A stretch of 64,000 nt of DNA from Magicicada septendecula (lineage: Eukaryota; Arthropoda; Insecta; Hemiptera; Cicadidae), in the NCBI GenBank assembly GCA_034769895.1, contig CM068373.1, positions 197,202,134-197,266,133 on the forward strand. Reading direction: 5' to 3'. Position 1 is the stretch's first letter. Every line of letters begins with the position of its first letter. The notes below the pieces were generated by a model, which was not told the DNA's origin, ran no database searches, and saw nothing but the letters and a program-made list of their open reading frames with translations. The position numbers and the translations under genes were made by a program. Below, piece by piece: positions 34,037-45,388 of this stretch.

Positions 34037-34489
34037 CAAACAATGACATGACAACGGGCGTGAGCCAATTTTGAACAAAAGACAATGACGTGGATTCGCT
34101 AACACATACACAAAATATGTGCTTTGCATCCCCCCAGTCAGCATCAGACCATCAAGGCGTCAACACGCTGTAAAAGATCGCCGGCAGTTTTTTCCAGCGA
34201 AAGTGTCTTAATCAAACTAACAATGTGGTAACATACAGTAATAACTCTTTATCAGAAGTATCAAAGTAACTAGTAACAATGTAAATTTAGATTCAGTGCA
34301 GACAAAGAGACCTTTGGGACGATCGGCCGAACACCTGCTTGACCATGACCCCAAAATAAGGACAACGGAGACTTTATACGCAGATACAGGAAAGTCCAGC
34401 TATCTCTCTATTCCATTCTTTATTATTATTATCGTTGAGCTCAAAATTACAAAAATTCAATGTATGTGTAAATTCAATTTTGACGAACT

Positions 34490-34564
<75 letters not shown>

Positions 34565-35065
34565 CCGTACTAGTACATATGAATAATGTTTCTATGAGAC
34601 GTAGGTTTGTGTTCTCTTAAACTATAAGAATTTATCAATAACTAAGTAACATGGGCAGTTGCAGTCAAATATAAATTCATTAAAAAATTCCATAACAAGA
34701 TTAATGCCTGAATAATAGAAAATAACAGAACTGTAATGGAATATGTATTCGCCATTTTGTCAATTTAGTGTAAGGATTCCATTTTTGTTTTTATTAATGT
34801 TGATTGATATTAATTTTCTATGTTATTAAACGGCAACTATATATGTATTACGCTGTCTGATTTCACTATTCCGCACAATTGTCCTGTCTCTGACAATCGC
34901 TTAACCGAATCCTGGGACCCGAACACAAAAATTTTGAATCACGAAGTTGGCACTACAAGATGGCCGCCGAACCAGTATGAAATACACAATAATTATGGTA
35001 ATGAAAGGTAAACACCAAAACATACAATCACAACACCAAAAAAAAAATATTCAAGTTTGTTAACA
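34037..35065 (+). repeat. 3' LTR of A, second part
   Basis: Continues the LTR begun at 28165. Contains a (GT)n tract at 34492-34561, expanded compared with the 5' LTR. Confidence 0.95.
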
Positions 35066-35069
35066 GGCC

Positions 35070-35339
35070 TTAGGCCCTACAGCATTCATTAATGTAGAAT
35101 TTTCTTCAAGTGTTGCGTAATAGCGCCTCATCTTTATAATGTAATATTTTTCAAATGAACGTGATCTTTAGATCTCATAATGCATACAAAGGCTTAGCTA
35201 ACCTTACGAATTCAAATTAATTGTAACATTCATTCTTAATAAATGTATTAAACTACAGTCCACTCGATCATCATTATTTTCTTCATCCTGGCAATTTAAT
35301 TCCACCAAAATATTAATTCAAAAACATTAACTCTTAACA
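35070..35339 (+). repeat. 5' LTR of C, second part
   Basis: Matches 42421-42680 and ends TTAACA at 35339. A T-rich stretch and TGGTCACTCCGTGCCTGG (35346-35363), a candidate primer binding site, follow directly. Confidence 0.9.
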
Positions 35340-35363
35340 TTTTTTTGGTCACTCCGTGCCTGG

Positions 35364-35708
35364 ATTCATCATTTTTACCTTCTTTCAAAACTGTATACCC
35401 TACCGAGCGGCTTCTCATCATTTTTTCTACTTCAATTTCTGGCCATCATGGGCGATTCAGTATGTTCGCTGATCCGACCGAGTCGGGAGTTATTCAGCAT
35501 TTCTTTCGTCGTCGTCATTGAGCCTCATAGACAACACCAATACATGACCATCCACGTGTTAACGCCTACACACTAGATTGAGCAGTTCCAAGTTGAGAGC
35601 AGTCATCCATCCAGTCCGTGCTTGTCTGCCATCTACTCTACGGCCTCAACGCTGCAGGACATCTCACAGAAGGTACGGCATCAACGCCATCAGTAAAAGG
35701 TGCGTAAA
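35364..35708 (+). other. 5' leader of BEL element C
   Basis: Untranslated leader between the primer site and the first gag ATG. No ORF. Confidence 0.6.
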
Positions 35709-35942
35709 ATGATGGAAGAAGGCTTAAGTGTGTTGGTTAGAAAGAGAGGCGGCTTAAAGTCTGCCATAGTGCGAATCAATTCTGCAATACTCAATTTTGA
35801 TAAAAACAGTAACACTAAGCATTTTTTAACTGTCAGACTAGAAAGTTTAAAGAGTTTAGCAATAAAATATGATGAGGTACAGTCTGAAATTGAATTAATT
35901 TCTAAAGACAAACGCTGCCCAAGAGGACAGAGTCGAGGTTGA
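35709..35942 (+). pseudogene. BEL/Pao gag N-terminus (C)
   Basis: From ATG 35709 the frame reads RKRGGLKSAIVRINSAILNF and a helical stretch ending YDEVQSEIELIS, the usual start of BEL/Pao gag polyproteins. The frame closes at 35942, and the following gag is in another frame from about 35939. This N-terminal helical region helps particle assembly. The copy is broken here by at least one indel. Confidence 0.65.
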
Positions 35943-37522
35943 AGAACTTTTATATTCAACCGAAGCTAACATCTTACAAAATAGACACCTGCAACATTCA
36001 GACTGAATCTCAAACATTAACCAGTAACATTCAATTAAAACCTATAAGTTTGCCGTGCTTCACAGGCAACATTCTAGAATGGCAGCACTTTTACTCAATA
36101 TTCCTAGACTTGGTACATGCCAGATCTGATTTAACTTCAGCGCAAAAATTACATTACTTATATTCATCTCTCAAAAATGAACCACTAGATCTAATTAAGG
36201 CCTTGCCTATTTGTAATGAAAACTATTCAATAGCGTTGAGTTTGCTGTCCGCTAGATATGATAATAAATTCATATTAGCTAAATATTACATTCAAAATTT
36301 ACTAGAAGTGAAGTCTACAACCAAAGACTCTGTACAGAGCTTAGCAGAATTTATAAATACAATAACGTCTTCTGTCAATTCGCTGACAGCTATGCAATTG
36401 TCAGTGGATTCATTTGAACTCATTACTGTACAGCTATTGTCAGCAAAACTTGACCATTCCACATTTAAATTATGGAAAGAATCTATAGATCCTGAAAATC
36501 TTCCTAATTTTCAGAGCTTTATACAGTTTTTAAACGCCCGTAGACAATTATTAGAAAACACATTACCGATAGAAGCTGGACAGCAGCTTAACAAACCAAC
36601 TTTAAAATTTAATAATAAGACTGAAAAACATAAGTTACGAAACTCTGCTGGCAGCACTGCATTTAAAAGTTATCATTCGACTTCAAATAATTATTCATGC
36701 CCCTGCTGCAAGGCGAGTCACCCAATTTATATGTGTGACAAATTTCGCGAATTAAGCATATCGGAACGAGGGCAATTTATATTAAAGCATAAATGCTGCA
36801 CTAATTGTTTAAGACCAGATCATTTTTCACCTAATTGCAAGGTCAAACAATCATGTAAGATCTGTTCCAGACGACACCATACATTGCTGCATATAAATAA
36901 TGTGTCAAAACAAGGTTCAGCCAGCAGTAGTAATTATTGTTCATTTAAGCTTCAATCAGCAAACAATGTTATTTTGTCTACAGCCGTCGTGTTCGTCATC
37001 GACCGTGCTGTTAACAGACAACTTGCACGAGTTTTGTTAGATGCAGGGTCACAAGTAAACTTTTGTACTGCATCATTTGCTAAAAAATTGCAACTTAACT
37101 TGACTAAATCTAATATACCAATTTCAGGTATTAATAATGCGACATGTTGCACTACTAATTTGGTATCAATTCGTATTGTTTCTCGCTATCAAAGGTTCAC
37201 TTTTAATGCTCCGTGTGCAGTCTTATCTGCGTTGACCCACAAACTTCCAGCACAATCTTTCGACATAAATCATTTTAATATCCCTGATAACATTTTCCTT
37301 GCTGACCCACATTTCAACGTATCAGCTGACATAGACATACTGTTAGGAGCGCAGTTTTATTTAGACTTGATTCAAGCTAACAAATATGTACGTGGTCCTG
37401 ACTTTCCTATTATACAAGAAACTAAGTTAGGCTACATTCTAGCAGGCATTTGCCCAAACATTGTCATTCTAAGGGTCCTGGTGTTTCGTTCTTGGCAAGA
37501 AATAACGATGATCAAATTTTAG
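35939..37522 (+). pseudogene. BEL/Pao gag core, zinc knuckles and protease (C)
   Basis: Residues ~30-205: gag core of the DUF1759 type (LPCFTGNILEWQHFYSIF, ARSDLTSAQKLHYLYSSLK). Residues ~255-320: cysteine-rich RNA-binding region (CPCCKASH.IYMC, CCTNCLRPDHFSPNC, CKICSRRHHTLLH). Residues ~345-480: aspartic protease of the DUF1758 type with RVLLDAGSQVNFCTASFAKKL and DIDILLGAQFYLDL. The catalytic triplet is D-A-G here rather than the commoner D-S/T-G. The frame ends at a TAG (37520-37522); RT continues in the same frame afterwards, so this is a point stop or a nearby compensated frameshift. There is no intact start because gag is split from 35709-35942. Confidence 0.8.
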
Positions 37523-38338
37523 CGTCTTGAGAAATTTTGGGAGACCGAAACCGTCCTTGATACACCCATTATTGATTCAGTTTGCGAGGAACATTTTGTT
37601 AAGTCCACTCATCGTAATGATGAAGGTAGGTTTGTCGTCTCATTACCATTCATGTCTGATAATGCCCAGCTGGGTGAGTCCTATGCTACCGCTGAAGCGA
37701 GATTTTTAAGTTTAGAACGCAGGTTCAAGTGTGATTCTGAGCTTGCGCGTGAATATGCAAATTTTATTCAAGAATGTAGGGATCTTGGCCACATGGCGCT
37801 GGTTGACGATTGTTCTGTTAATTCCAAGGTTTCAAATACCTACTATTTGCCTCATCATGCCGTTTTCAAACATTCTAGTTCCACGACAAAACTTCGCGTC
37901 GTTTTTGATGGTTCGGCTAAAACTACCAATGGTCTATCTCTCAATGATATTTTGTTAGTGGGCCCAAATGTCCAACAAGATCTTTTCTCTATTCTTTTGC
38001 GATTTTGCATACACAACTATGTTCTGACCGCTGACATCGAGAAGATGTATCGACAAATTCTAGTGTCTGACGACGATTGTCATTACCAACGTATTCTGTG
38101 GCATAATTCTCCGCTTGAACAGTTTAAACATTTTGTGCTCCGAACCGTAACATACGGTACTGCTAGTGCTTCGTTTTTGGCAACTCGCTGCCTTATTCAG
38201 ATTGTTAAGGATAATGAAGTTTCTTTTCCTGACGCTGCTTCAGCTATAATTAATGATTTTTATGTCGATGATTTGTTAACCTGTGCAGACACCATTTCTA
38301 ATCTAACCAAGTTGAAATCTGAGTTAAGTGCTTGCTGA
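37523..38338 (+). pseudogene. BEL/Pao reverse transcriptase (C)
   Basis: Open from the stop at 37522 to a TGA at 38336-38338, with no ATG of its own until 37652. Contains the BEL RT landmarks: linker LEKFWETETVL, KLRVVFDGSAKT, LLVGPNVQQDLFSILLRF, TADIEKMYRQILV with the first catalytic Asp, and FYVDDLLT with the YVDD pair. The enzyme copies element RNA into DNA. The catalytic residues are all present. The single TGA separates it from the RNase H segment, which continues in the same frame at 38345. Confidence 0.85.
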
Positions 38339-38344
38339 GTCAAT

Positions 38345-39958
38345 ATGGCTTTACACAAATGGGCATCAAATGAACCAAATGTGGTCACTGAGCATAATAA
38401 TTTATCACTTCCATTAAACAAACAAGGCAATGTGTGTACGTTGGGCATTCTTTGGAACAACTCTACAGATTCATTCTTGTTTGACATCAAGTCATTTCCA
38501 ATTGAGTCAAGTATTTCTAAGAGGAGAATCCTGTCAATTATAGCGGGTATCTACGACCCATTGGGACTCATTGGTCCAATTGTTTTTCTTTATAAACAGT
38601 TTATGCAGCAACTGTGGTTGTGCAATCTTGGTTGGGATGAGCCAATTCCTGAGCAAATATATTTGTATTGGCGTTCATTATGCGATAAGTTGTATTTAAT
38701 TGGTAAAATTATTGTTCCACGCTCCATACGCAGCGAGTCTGAGACCAAGCTAGTTGAATTACATGGTTTTGGGGATGCCTCTGAAAAGGGTTATGGATGT
38801 TGCATTTACATTAGAGTTATTTATCAAGATTTAATGGCCTCTTGTCACCTTTTGTGTTCCAAATCTCGCGTGGCTCCACTACGACAGGTGTCATTACCCC
38901 GCATTGAGCTCTGTGCTTGTTTATTGTTATCGCAACTTCTATTCAAAGTCACCCCTGCTCCCCATTCCTTTATCAATAGCGTCCACCTGTACTCCGACTC
39001 CATGGTATCTCTCTATTGGATTCATGCTCAGTCTTCTAGGTGGAAGACCTACGTCGCTAATTGCGTTGCTGAGATTCAGTGTCTCACTGAAACCTACACA
39101 TGGCATCATATTAATTTGCAACATAATCCTGCTGACATTATTTCTAGAGGATGTCACCCTGACGTTTTGCGCGATTGTTCACTTTGGTGGCATAGTCCCG
39201 CTTGTCTGTCTCAATCTTCTGAACCCAATCTTTTTTCACCTTTCTCACCTAATGTGTCGCTTCCTGAATGCTCTGTTGAGGAGAAACAAACCCCCAAACT
39301 TTCTCTAATTTCTACCCTACCTATTGATCTCTCTAAGGCCTTTTCCTCATTGCACCGACTGACCCGCGTGTACACTTATTGCTTTCGATTTATCAAAAAT
39401 ACTAGACCCTCTAGGGCAGAGAAAATCTCGGGAGTTCTTACCCCCACCAAAATTCATTCTACTCTTAATTTTTTCATAAAGCAATCCCAGTCGATCCACT
39501 TCGCTACTGAGCTTAATTGCCTTCGAAATGGGGCTTCTGTCTCTATTAGGAGTAAGCTGTCTTCTCTGGACCCATTTCTTGATGAGTTTGGCATCATACA
39601 TGTCTGCGGACGCCTACAGCAGTCGCAAATACCTTATGATAATAAGCATCCTACTGTCTTGCATCCATCGGCCCGCATCACTCGCCGTATAATCGAGAGT
39701 GAGCATATTTGTCTCCTCCACGCTGGTGCTCAACTTGTCCATCATTCACTTCGTCAACGCTGGTGTATCATTAACGCCAAGATAGTCATTCGTTCCATCA
39801 TTCAAGATGCGTCAAATGTCTCAGATTTAACACCAAATATCAAGTTAAAGGCTTGGTATTTTGCCATCTCCCAGGGTTACTCCTTCCCGGCCGTTTTTAT
39901 TCTGCGCAGTGGATTATGGTGGTCCCTTCATGATCCGTCATGGCGGGCAGAAATCTAG
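38345..39958 (+). pseudogene. BEL/Pao RT thumb, RNase H and integrase zinc-binding region (C)
   Basis: In the same frame as 37523-38338. In order: RT connection (SIIAGIYDPLGLIGPIV, the typical BEL motif), RNase H (LHGFGDASEKGYGCCIYIR, LPRIELCACLL, LYSDSMVSLYWI, HNPADIISRG), and the integrase zinc-binding region (HPTVLHPSARITRRII, HAGAQLVHHSLRQRW). The frame then drifts: after about 39830 the integrase core is read in another frame from 39861, so an indel lies near 39800-39860. Gene order and motifs are ordinary for BEL/Pao. Confidence 0.85.
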
Positions 39959-40817
39959 GACTCTGTCCAAGTCATACGTGTCTTTATTCATTTGCTTAGC
40001 CACCAGGGCCATTCATTTGGAATTGGTTTCCGACCTTACGGCCAATGCGTTTATAGCTGCCTTACGTCGCTTCATGGCCTGTAGAGACATACCTAGCCAG
40101 TTATATTCTGACAATGGCACGAACTTTAGGAAGGCCCGCAACGTTTTGCATGACCTTTACAATCTCTGGCGTAAAAAAGATGCCACCTCAACAATCCAAT
40201 CATTTACAACTTCTCATGGTATTAAATGGTCATTCATTCCTCCATCGTCACCTCATTTTGGTGGTCTTTGGGAGAGCGGTATAAAAAGTTTGAAGTATCA
40301 TTTGCGCCGCGTTGTCGGCAAGTCCATACTCGCATTCGAGGAGTTTACTACGGTTTTGTCACAGGTAGAGGCCTGTCTAAACTCACGTCCATTATTTGCC
40401 GTTTCATCGGATGTAAACGATCCAGTGCCACTTACCCCTGGCCATTTTTTAATTTGTGCACCATTAACGGCAATACCCGATCCTGACTTATCACACGTTC
40501 CCATCTCTCGTCTCGGCCGTTGGCAACTTCTCCAGAAGTTTGTCCAAGCTATTTGGAAATCATGGTCGCGCGACTACCTACACCAATTGCAACAGCATCA
40601 CAAATGGAAATTCGCAAAGGAAAACGTTTCCATTGGTGACCTGGTTTTGCTGATCGAGGATAACTTACCTCCATTAGCATGGAAATATGGGGTAATCACA
40701 GCCACATTTCCCAAACCAGACAATTTAATCAGAGTAGTTGACGTTCGTACGCCTGTTGGCACCTTTCGCAGACCAATTCACAAGTTATGTTTGTTGCCAG
40801 TGCGGGATGAGGCCTAG
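39861..40817 (+). pseudogene. BEL/Pao integrase core and C-terminal DUF5641-type domain (C)
   Basis: Integrase inserts element DNA into the host genome. The D,D,E residues are present: AVDYGGPF, LYSDNGTNFRKA, and HFGGLWESGIKSLKYHL. After the core, LGRWQLLQKFVQAIWKSWSR and DLVLLIEDNLPPLAWKYG to VRTPVGTFRRPIHKLCLLP form the C-terminal domain typical of this superfamily. The frame is intact over 318 codons, but it cannot be made as part of the polyprotein because of the upstream shift. No envelope frame follows. Confidence 0.85.
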
Positions 40818-42238
40818 ACACGATCTCAATGTAATTACTTAGCACAATGCTATATTTTATCTGGCCACGAGCTTTCATTACTTAATTGTTTGATAATTTG
40901 GCCGACTTCAATTATGGTGATATGTGCTATCACAAACATTTTTATGTTGATATCGCATTATAGCGTATCTCATATATCAAATTCGCATGTAGCTTGTAAT
41001 TGTACAAACATGCACTTTGTTATTATATTTATACTTATTATATTGTCATGGTGGTATACTTTACTTATTCTTGTATTTATATGTATTGATAATTTTGTAA
41101 GACATATACTATGTCCTTTGTATACTTATATTTGCTATTGGTAGTGGTTTATGTGTCATGTCATTGGTGGTATTTGTCTTATGTTATAGATTTTGTTATA
41201 TAATATTCACATGGATTTGGAGCTATACAAACCATGTATGCATATTTGCTGCACATATTTTGTTAATATTTGTGCATTGCTATTTTATTATTCTATGAAT
41301 TTTATGTGTTACTTGTAATTGCTCAACACGTGCATTACATTTTGTATGAACACATTTACTGTACTTTTCACTTATACTATTATATACTATCATGCCTTGT
41401 ATTCATGCATTTGTAATTATGCAACACACATATTTCTATTGTATTTTATCGTGTACTTTGTGTCTATGTAAAACACATTATTGTACCCGCATTGACTGTC
41501 TGTGATTATGCGCCACGCATATTTTTACACATATTTTGTATTTGTATTTTGCGATCACGTATTGCACATATATTATTATTCATGTTTGTGATTATGATAT
41601 ACATGTCATTACGTTTATGTACTTGCAACTATTCAACAATGTATAATCTGTTTTCACATGTCAATTTATTGTGCATTCTTGCAATTGTTGGTGTAGCATG
41701 CACTACTTAATTGTTATATTACAGCGTTATGCTAAATCTATGTTTTTACATGCATATAACTTTTGTAATAATCGTGTCTATTCATTTTATATTCAATACT
41801 ATTATGTATAAATCAGCTGGCCTTGACTGGCTGGCTTAGACTGTCAATCATGACTTGCATAAAATATTTGCAATTTGTATCGGACCCATCATGAGATGAG
41901 TCACCGATTATTCATCATCAAGCATTATCAGACTATTCATTATTCATGTTTTATATTGTATTATATTGTATACATCTTTGCTAATTCATGCACATTTATA
42001 CTCATGTATAAATCAGTTTGTAAGCCAACTGTGGCCTGTTTAACTGTTATCATCATTATTGAGGTTTTATCTCTGAGCAGTTTAATGTTATAATATTGTT
42101 ATCTAACATTTCAATGTCAATGATCAATACAACCTGCTGATGGTTGATATCCATTATTAAGAACGTACATTGTGTTTTCTTACAATATAATTATTAAAAA
42201 TGTATTATAAAAAATCGTTCGATTTTTGCGGGCAGTTA
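40818..42238 (+). other. 3' untranslated region of BEL element C
   Basis: About 1.4 kb, AT-rich. It contains degenerate repeats of a GTAATTATGCAACACRCATAT-like unit (near 40995, 41312, 41410, 41503, 41585 and 41627). Small hydrophobic ORFs (40890-41144, 41492-41710, 41875-42093) are considered chance. The purine-rich GCGGGCAG just before 42239 may be the polypurine tract. Confidence 0.55.
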
Positions 42239-42680
42239 TGGACAGTAATGTGGGAATTCTATAATCGAAAGGTTGGCTAATCTGTACATGGTCCGGCCTC
42301 ACTTGCGTCGGCGAACATGTCGACACAGTGCTACGCGCATCCGAATGCAGCAGACGTAATTGCGCTTGTTGCTTCGGCTGTCATTTTTTTTTATTGTCGC
42401 GACAAATTATGTAGGTTTTAGGCCCTACAGCATTCATTAATGTAGAATTTTCTTCAAGTGTTGCGTAATAGCGCCTCATCTTTATAATGTAATATTTTTC
42501 AAACGAACGTGATCTTTAGATCTCATAATGCATACAAAGGCTTAGCTAACCTTACGAATTCAAATTAATTGTAACATTCATTCAATGTATTAAACTACAG
42601 TCCACTCGATCATCATTATTTTCTTCATCCTGGCAATTTAATTCCACCAAAATATTAATTCAAAAACATTAATCTTAACA
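42239..42680 (+). repeat. 3' LTR of C
   Basis: 442 bp, uninterrupted. It serves as the empty-site reference for the insertion of A into the other LTR. Confidence 0.95.
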
Positions 42681-42857
42681 CCCTCCCTGTTCAATGTGTG
42701 GTGAAATTTCTAATCTTTACCAATTTTGGTGGAGCCAGACCATCGTCGTGTCACCACCCGAAGGAAGCTCTGCCAACCATGGTCCGCCTCCAAATTCCGA
42801 AATCCACGGCCAGGACTGGTAAGGTCGTGACCGCCCGAAAATGGGGGAGAGTCCCTT
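42681..42857 (-). other. Start of the D 3' region, candidate exon interrupted by C
   Basis: Aligns with 302-470 of El1. On the minus strand an acceptor-like TTTTCAG (CAG at 42860-42858) precedes it. The other end of the segment lies at 23476-23460 beyond the BEL element. Confidence 0.4.
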
Positions 42858-42897
42858 CTGAAAACGTAAATAACATGTTAAAATTCAAAAGAAAATT

Positions 42898-43830
42898 TTA
42901 CCTTGACCAATAGAATTTCAAATTCGTAGCATTTTGTGTGCCCACTATCTCCTGTGTTACTGGGTTGCGTAGTACATATGCATTATTCATCTTTATTTCT
43001 ATAATCTCATAAGGTCCTCCATACAATAGGAAAAACTTCTTTATTTCTGTATCTTGTGCGCTAGACAAATCATGTCTCCTTACCAACACTAACTGTCCTA
43101 TCGCGTATTTGAGCCACTTACCCCTTTCATCATGTTTCCGCTTTCTTCTCTCCCCCTTGGTGAGTAGACTCTCGTTTGCAAGTTGTATTTTTACATTCCT
43201 GTCGATAGTTCTTTCTTCCGGCTGATATTCAAAAAGTTGTTCTAATATTCTGGGTGGTCTGGCTCCTTTTATTAGCTCATACGGTGTAAAACCTGTAGAA
43301 TCATGGGTAGTGCTGTTTAACCAGTCCTCCACTTTCTTTACGTACAACGGCCATTCTGAGTGTTTGGAGTGACAATACGCCCTGAATATCCTGCCGATTT
43401 CTCGCATCACCCGCTCTGCCTGGTTCGACTGTGGATGGTAAACTGCCGTATGCTTGGGTATGATGCCTTCCCAGCCAAGAGTCTGTCGCCACTTACCGCT
43501 GATGAACTGCGGTCCATGATCGGATAAAATTACCTTCGGCTTACCTATGTTGATCATGTAGTCCTTGGTTATCTTTTCGCTGAGCACCTTGCTAGTAGCT
43601 CTCTTTACGCTGTACAACCTAACAAACTTAGAAAAAGTGTCCAACACAACAAAAATGTATACCACTCCACCTCTACTTTTAGGCAATGGTCCATACAAAT
43701 CTACCACAACTAAATTGAAAGGTCTTTCAGCTTTAATATAATTCATTTCCCCTTCTACTCTATAATTTACTAATTTTGACTTTTGACACAAATCGCAAAC
43801 TCGTAACACTCTTCTAACTCTCCTCTCCAT
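42898..43830 (-). CDS. Gypsy integrase (D)
   Basis: 310 codons from an ATG that lies just after an in-frame TAA, so it was originally the end of the pol polyprotein. Residues ~10-20 hold the CDLCQ half of the HHCC zinc site; the two His are upstream at about 43905 (CHVRYKHFG). Core: NLVVVDLYGPL (first D), VILSDHGPQF (second D) and HPQSNQAERVMREIGR (E), so all catalytic residues are present. The C-terminal basic domain ends NATNLKFYWSR and matches El1 2-253. The integrase part is intact, but the polyprotein is cut by one stop in the zinc-binding region. Confidence 0.85.
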   Translation of the reverse strand: MERRVRRVLRVCDLCQKSKLVNYRVEGEMNYIKAERPFNLVVVDLYGPLPKSRGGVVYIFVVLDTFSKFVRLYSVKRATSKVLSEKITKDYMINIGKPKVILSDHGPQFISGKWRQTLGWEGIIPKHTAVYHPQSNQAERVMREIGRIFRAYCHSKHSEWPLYVKKVEDWLNSTTHDSTGFTPYELIKGARPPRILEQLFEYQPEERTIDRNVKIQLANESLLTKGERRKRKHDERGKWLKYAIGQLVLVRRHDLSSAQDTEIKKFFLLYGGPYEIIEIKMNNAYVLRNPVTQEIVGTQNATNLKFYWSR

Positions 43831-43833
43831 ATT

Positions 43834-44799
43834 TTAAAAAACACATGACTCTTTTAAAACATTTGTACATTTTTTCGCACCAAAATGCTTATACCTTACG
43901 TGACAATCCCAAATAATTCTATCTACTAACTCATCAGGTATCATTAACCTCCAATCCCGTTCACCCCTTTCTACTTTCTTAAACAGAATTCCCTTATATA
44001 TTTGGAAATGTGCATTATACTCTGAACCATTTATATCTGCCTCTAAACTAGCTATTATCTTGCCCAATTTACTTTCTGATTTTTGTATGTTTTTGATTTC
44101 CCTTAATTCCTCCCCAGAAATTCTATCTTCCCTTGTTAATAGAAAAATTTCTATTTCTTTCAGATCTCTCCCTGTCTTATTATCTATTGTATCTACCCTG
44201 GACAGAGTGTCTGGTACTTTGTTATCTGTTCCCTTAATGTATTCCCATGAAAAATGATATTCTTGTAATGCTAGCACCCACCTGGTTAATCTGCTATGCG
44301 TCAGCTTACATGTGTTCAAAAACGATAAGGCCTTATGATCCGTTCTGATGACTGTTTGGTTTCCTAGCAGGTACGTGCGGAATTTCTTTACTGCGAAGAC
44401 GATGCTCAGCAACTCTTTCTCTGTCGTCGTGTAGTTCCTTTCCGCTGCCAATAAAGTCCTGCTGGCAAAAGCGATGGTCCGGTGTTCTTGATCCTCATCC
44501 TTCTGGTAGAGTTCTGCGCCGAGGGCTATGTTGCTGGCATCTGTCTGTAAATAAAATTTTTTCTGAAAATCGGGGTGATTCATCATTATCATATTTATAA
44601 ATTTCTCTTTAATTTCATTGAAAACAATTCTTTCCTCCTTGCCCCATTTCCATTGTTTGTTCTTTTGTAAAACCGCACTTAGTTTAGAGGTAATCTGCGC
44701 ATAGTTTCTCTGAAATTTTCGATAAAAGTTGCATAATCCCAAAAAGCTTTGTAACTGTTTGATATTTTTTGGTTCTGGAAAACGTATGATAGCTTCCAC
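43834..44799 (-). pseudogene. Gypsy RT thumb, RNase H and integrase zinc-binding start (D)
   Basis: Opens with FLGLCNFYRKFQRNYAQI of the RT connection. RNase H follows: LQTDASNIALGAELYQ, IAFASRTLLAAERNYTTTEKELLSIVFAVKKF, and VIRTDHKALSFL, with the catalytic Asp and Glu residues visible, and then IKGTDNKVPDTLSR. It ends within the integrase zinc-binding region at a TAA (43834-43836), in the same frame as 42898-43830. It is offset by one base from the RT segment 44801-45382, so an indel lies near 44800-44860. Confidence 0.85.
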
Positions 44800-44800
44800 C

Positions 44801-45382
44801 TTATCTGGGTTTGCTAAAATGCCCTCGGGAGTGATAATAAAACCTAAAAAATGTATCTCTGTTTGGAGAAATTGACTTCTCCCAATTAACAGTTAATCCC
44901 CCATGTTGCAATTTATTTAATACATATTCTATGTGTTCTAAATGTTCAGAGAATGTTCTTGATGCTATTAGTATGTCATCAACATATACAGTTAAAAAAT
45001 CTAAATCCTTGGGTTGTAATATCATATCTAAACATTTTATAAAACTGGCTACGCTAGTATTTAGTCCGAATGGCAGACACTTAAATTGATAGTTCTTACC
45101 ATTGAAGAGAAATGCAGTGTATTTCCAGCTCTCTGGCGCTAATGGAACTTGCCAGTATCCTGCTGTTAAATCTAAGGACGTCATATATTTGACTCCGCTA
45201 AACTTCTGAAAAATTTCATTCATGGCTTCCGGTGACTCCCGGTCAGCTATTATAATTTGGTTGATTTTTCTAGCATCTAAGCACAATCTTACCTTTCCAT
45301 CCTTTTTGATGACCGCCACTAATGGATTCGAGTACGGCGATATAGATCTTTCAATGATGTCTCCTTCCATCATCCGGTCCAA
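44801..45382 (-). pseudogene. Gypsy reverse transcriptase palm and fingers (D)
   Basis: Contains SPYSNPLVAVIKKDGKVRLC, LDARKINQII, MTSLDLTAGYWQVPL (first catalytic Asp), FKCLPFGLNTSVASF and TVYVDDILIASRTFSEH (YVDD). It is in frame with the protease ORF 45389-46138 and separated from it by one TAG. Toward the 3' side it shifts frame into 43834-44799. All catalytic residues are present. Confidence 0.85.
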
Positions 45383-45388
45383 CTCTTC

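Larger units (their letters stand above)
23655..35065 (+). mobile_element. Non-autonomous LTR element A, third level of the nest
   Basis: LTRs start TGTGA.. (23655 and 28165) and end GTTAACA (24917 and 35065). Target duplication GACC (23651-23654) and GGCC (35066-35069) differ at one base. Comparison with the uninterrupted C 3' LTR at 42411-42425 confirms the site. About 5.75 kb without element B. It carries one coiled-coil ORF and no pol. Its 3' LTR is split by B. The 3' region is close to that of B over about 26220-28160, while the LTRs belong to a distinct subfamily. Confidence 0.95.
23477..42680 (+). mobile_element. BEL/Pao element C, second level of the nest
   Basis: LTRs begin with TGGACAGTAATG (23477 and 42239) and end with TTAACA (35339 and 42680). 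Direct repeat CCCTC flanks it (23472-23476 and 42681-42685), and joining the flanks recovers sequence seen uninterrupted in El1 near 470-490. Without element A it is about 7.8 kb. Gag, protease, RT, RNase H and integrase domains are all visible but in shifted frames. Element A interrupts its 5' LTR at 23654. Confidence 0.95.
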
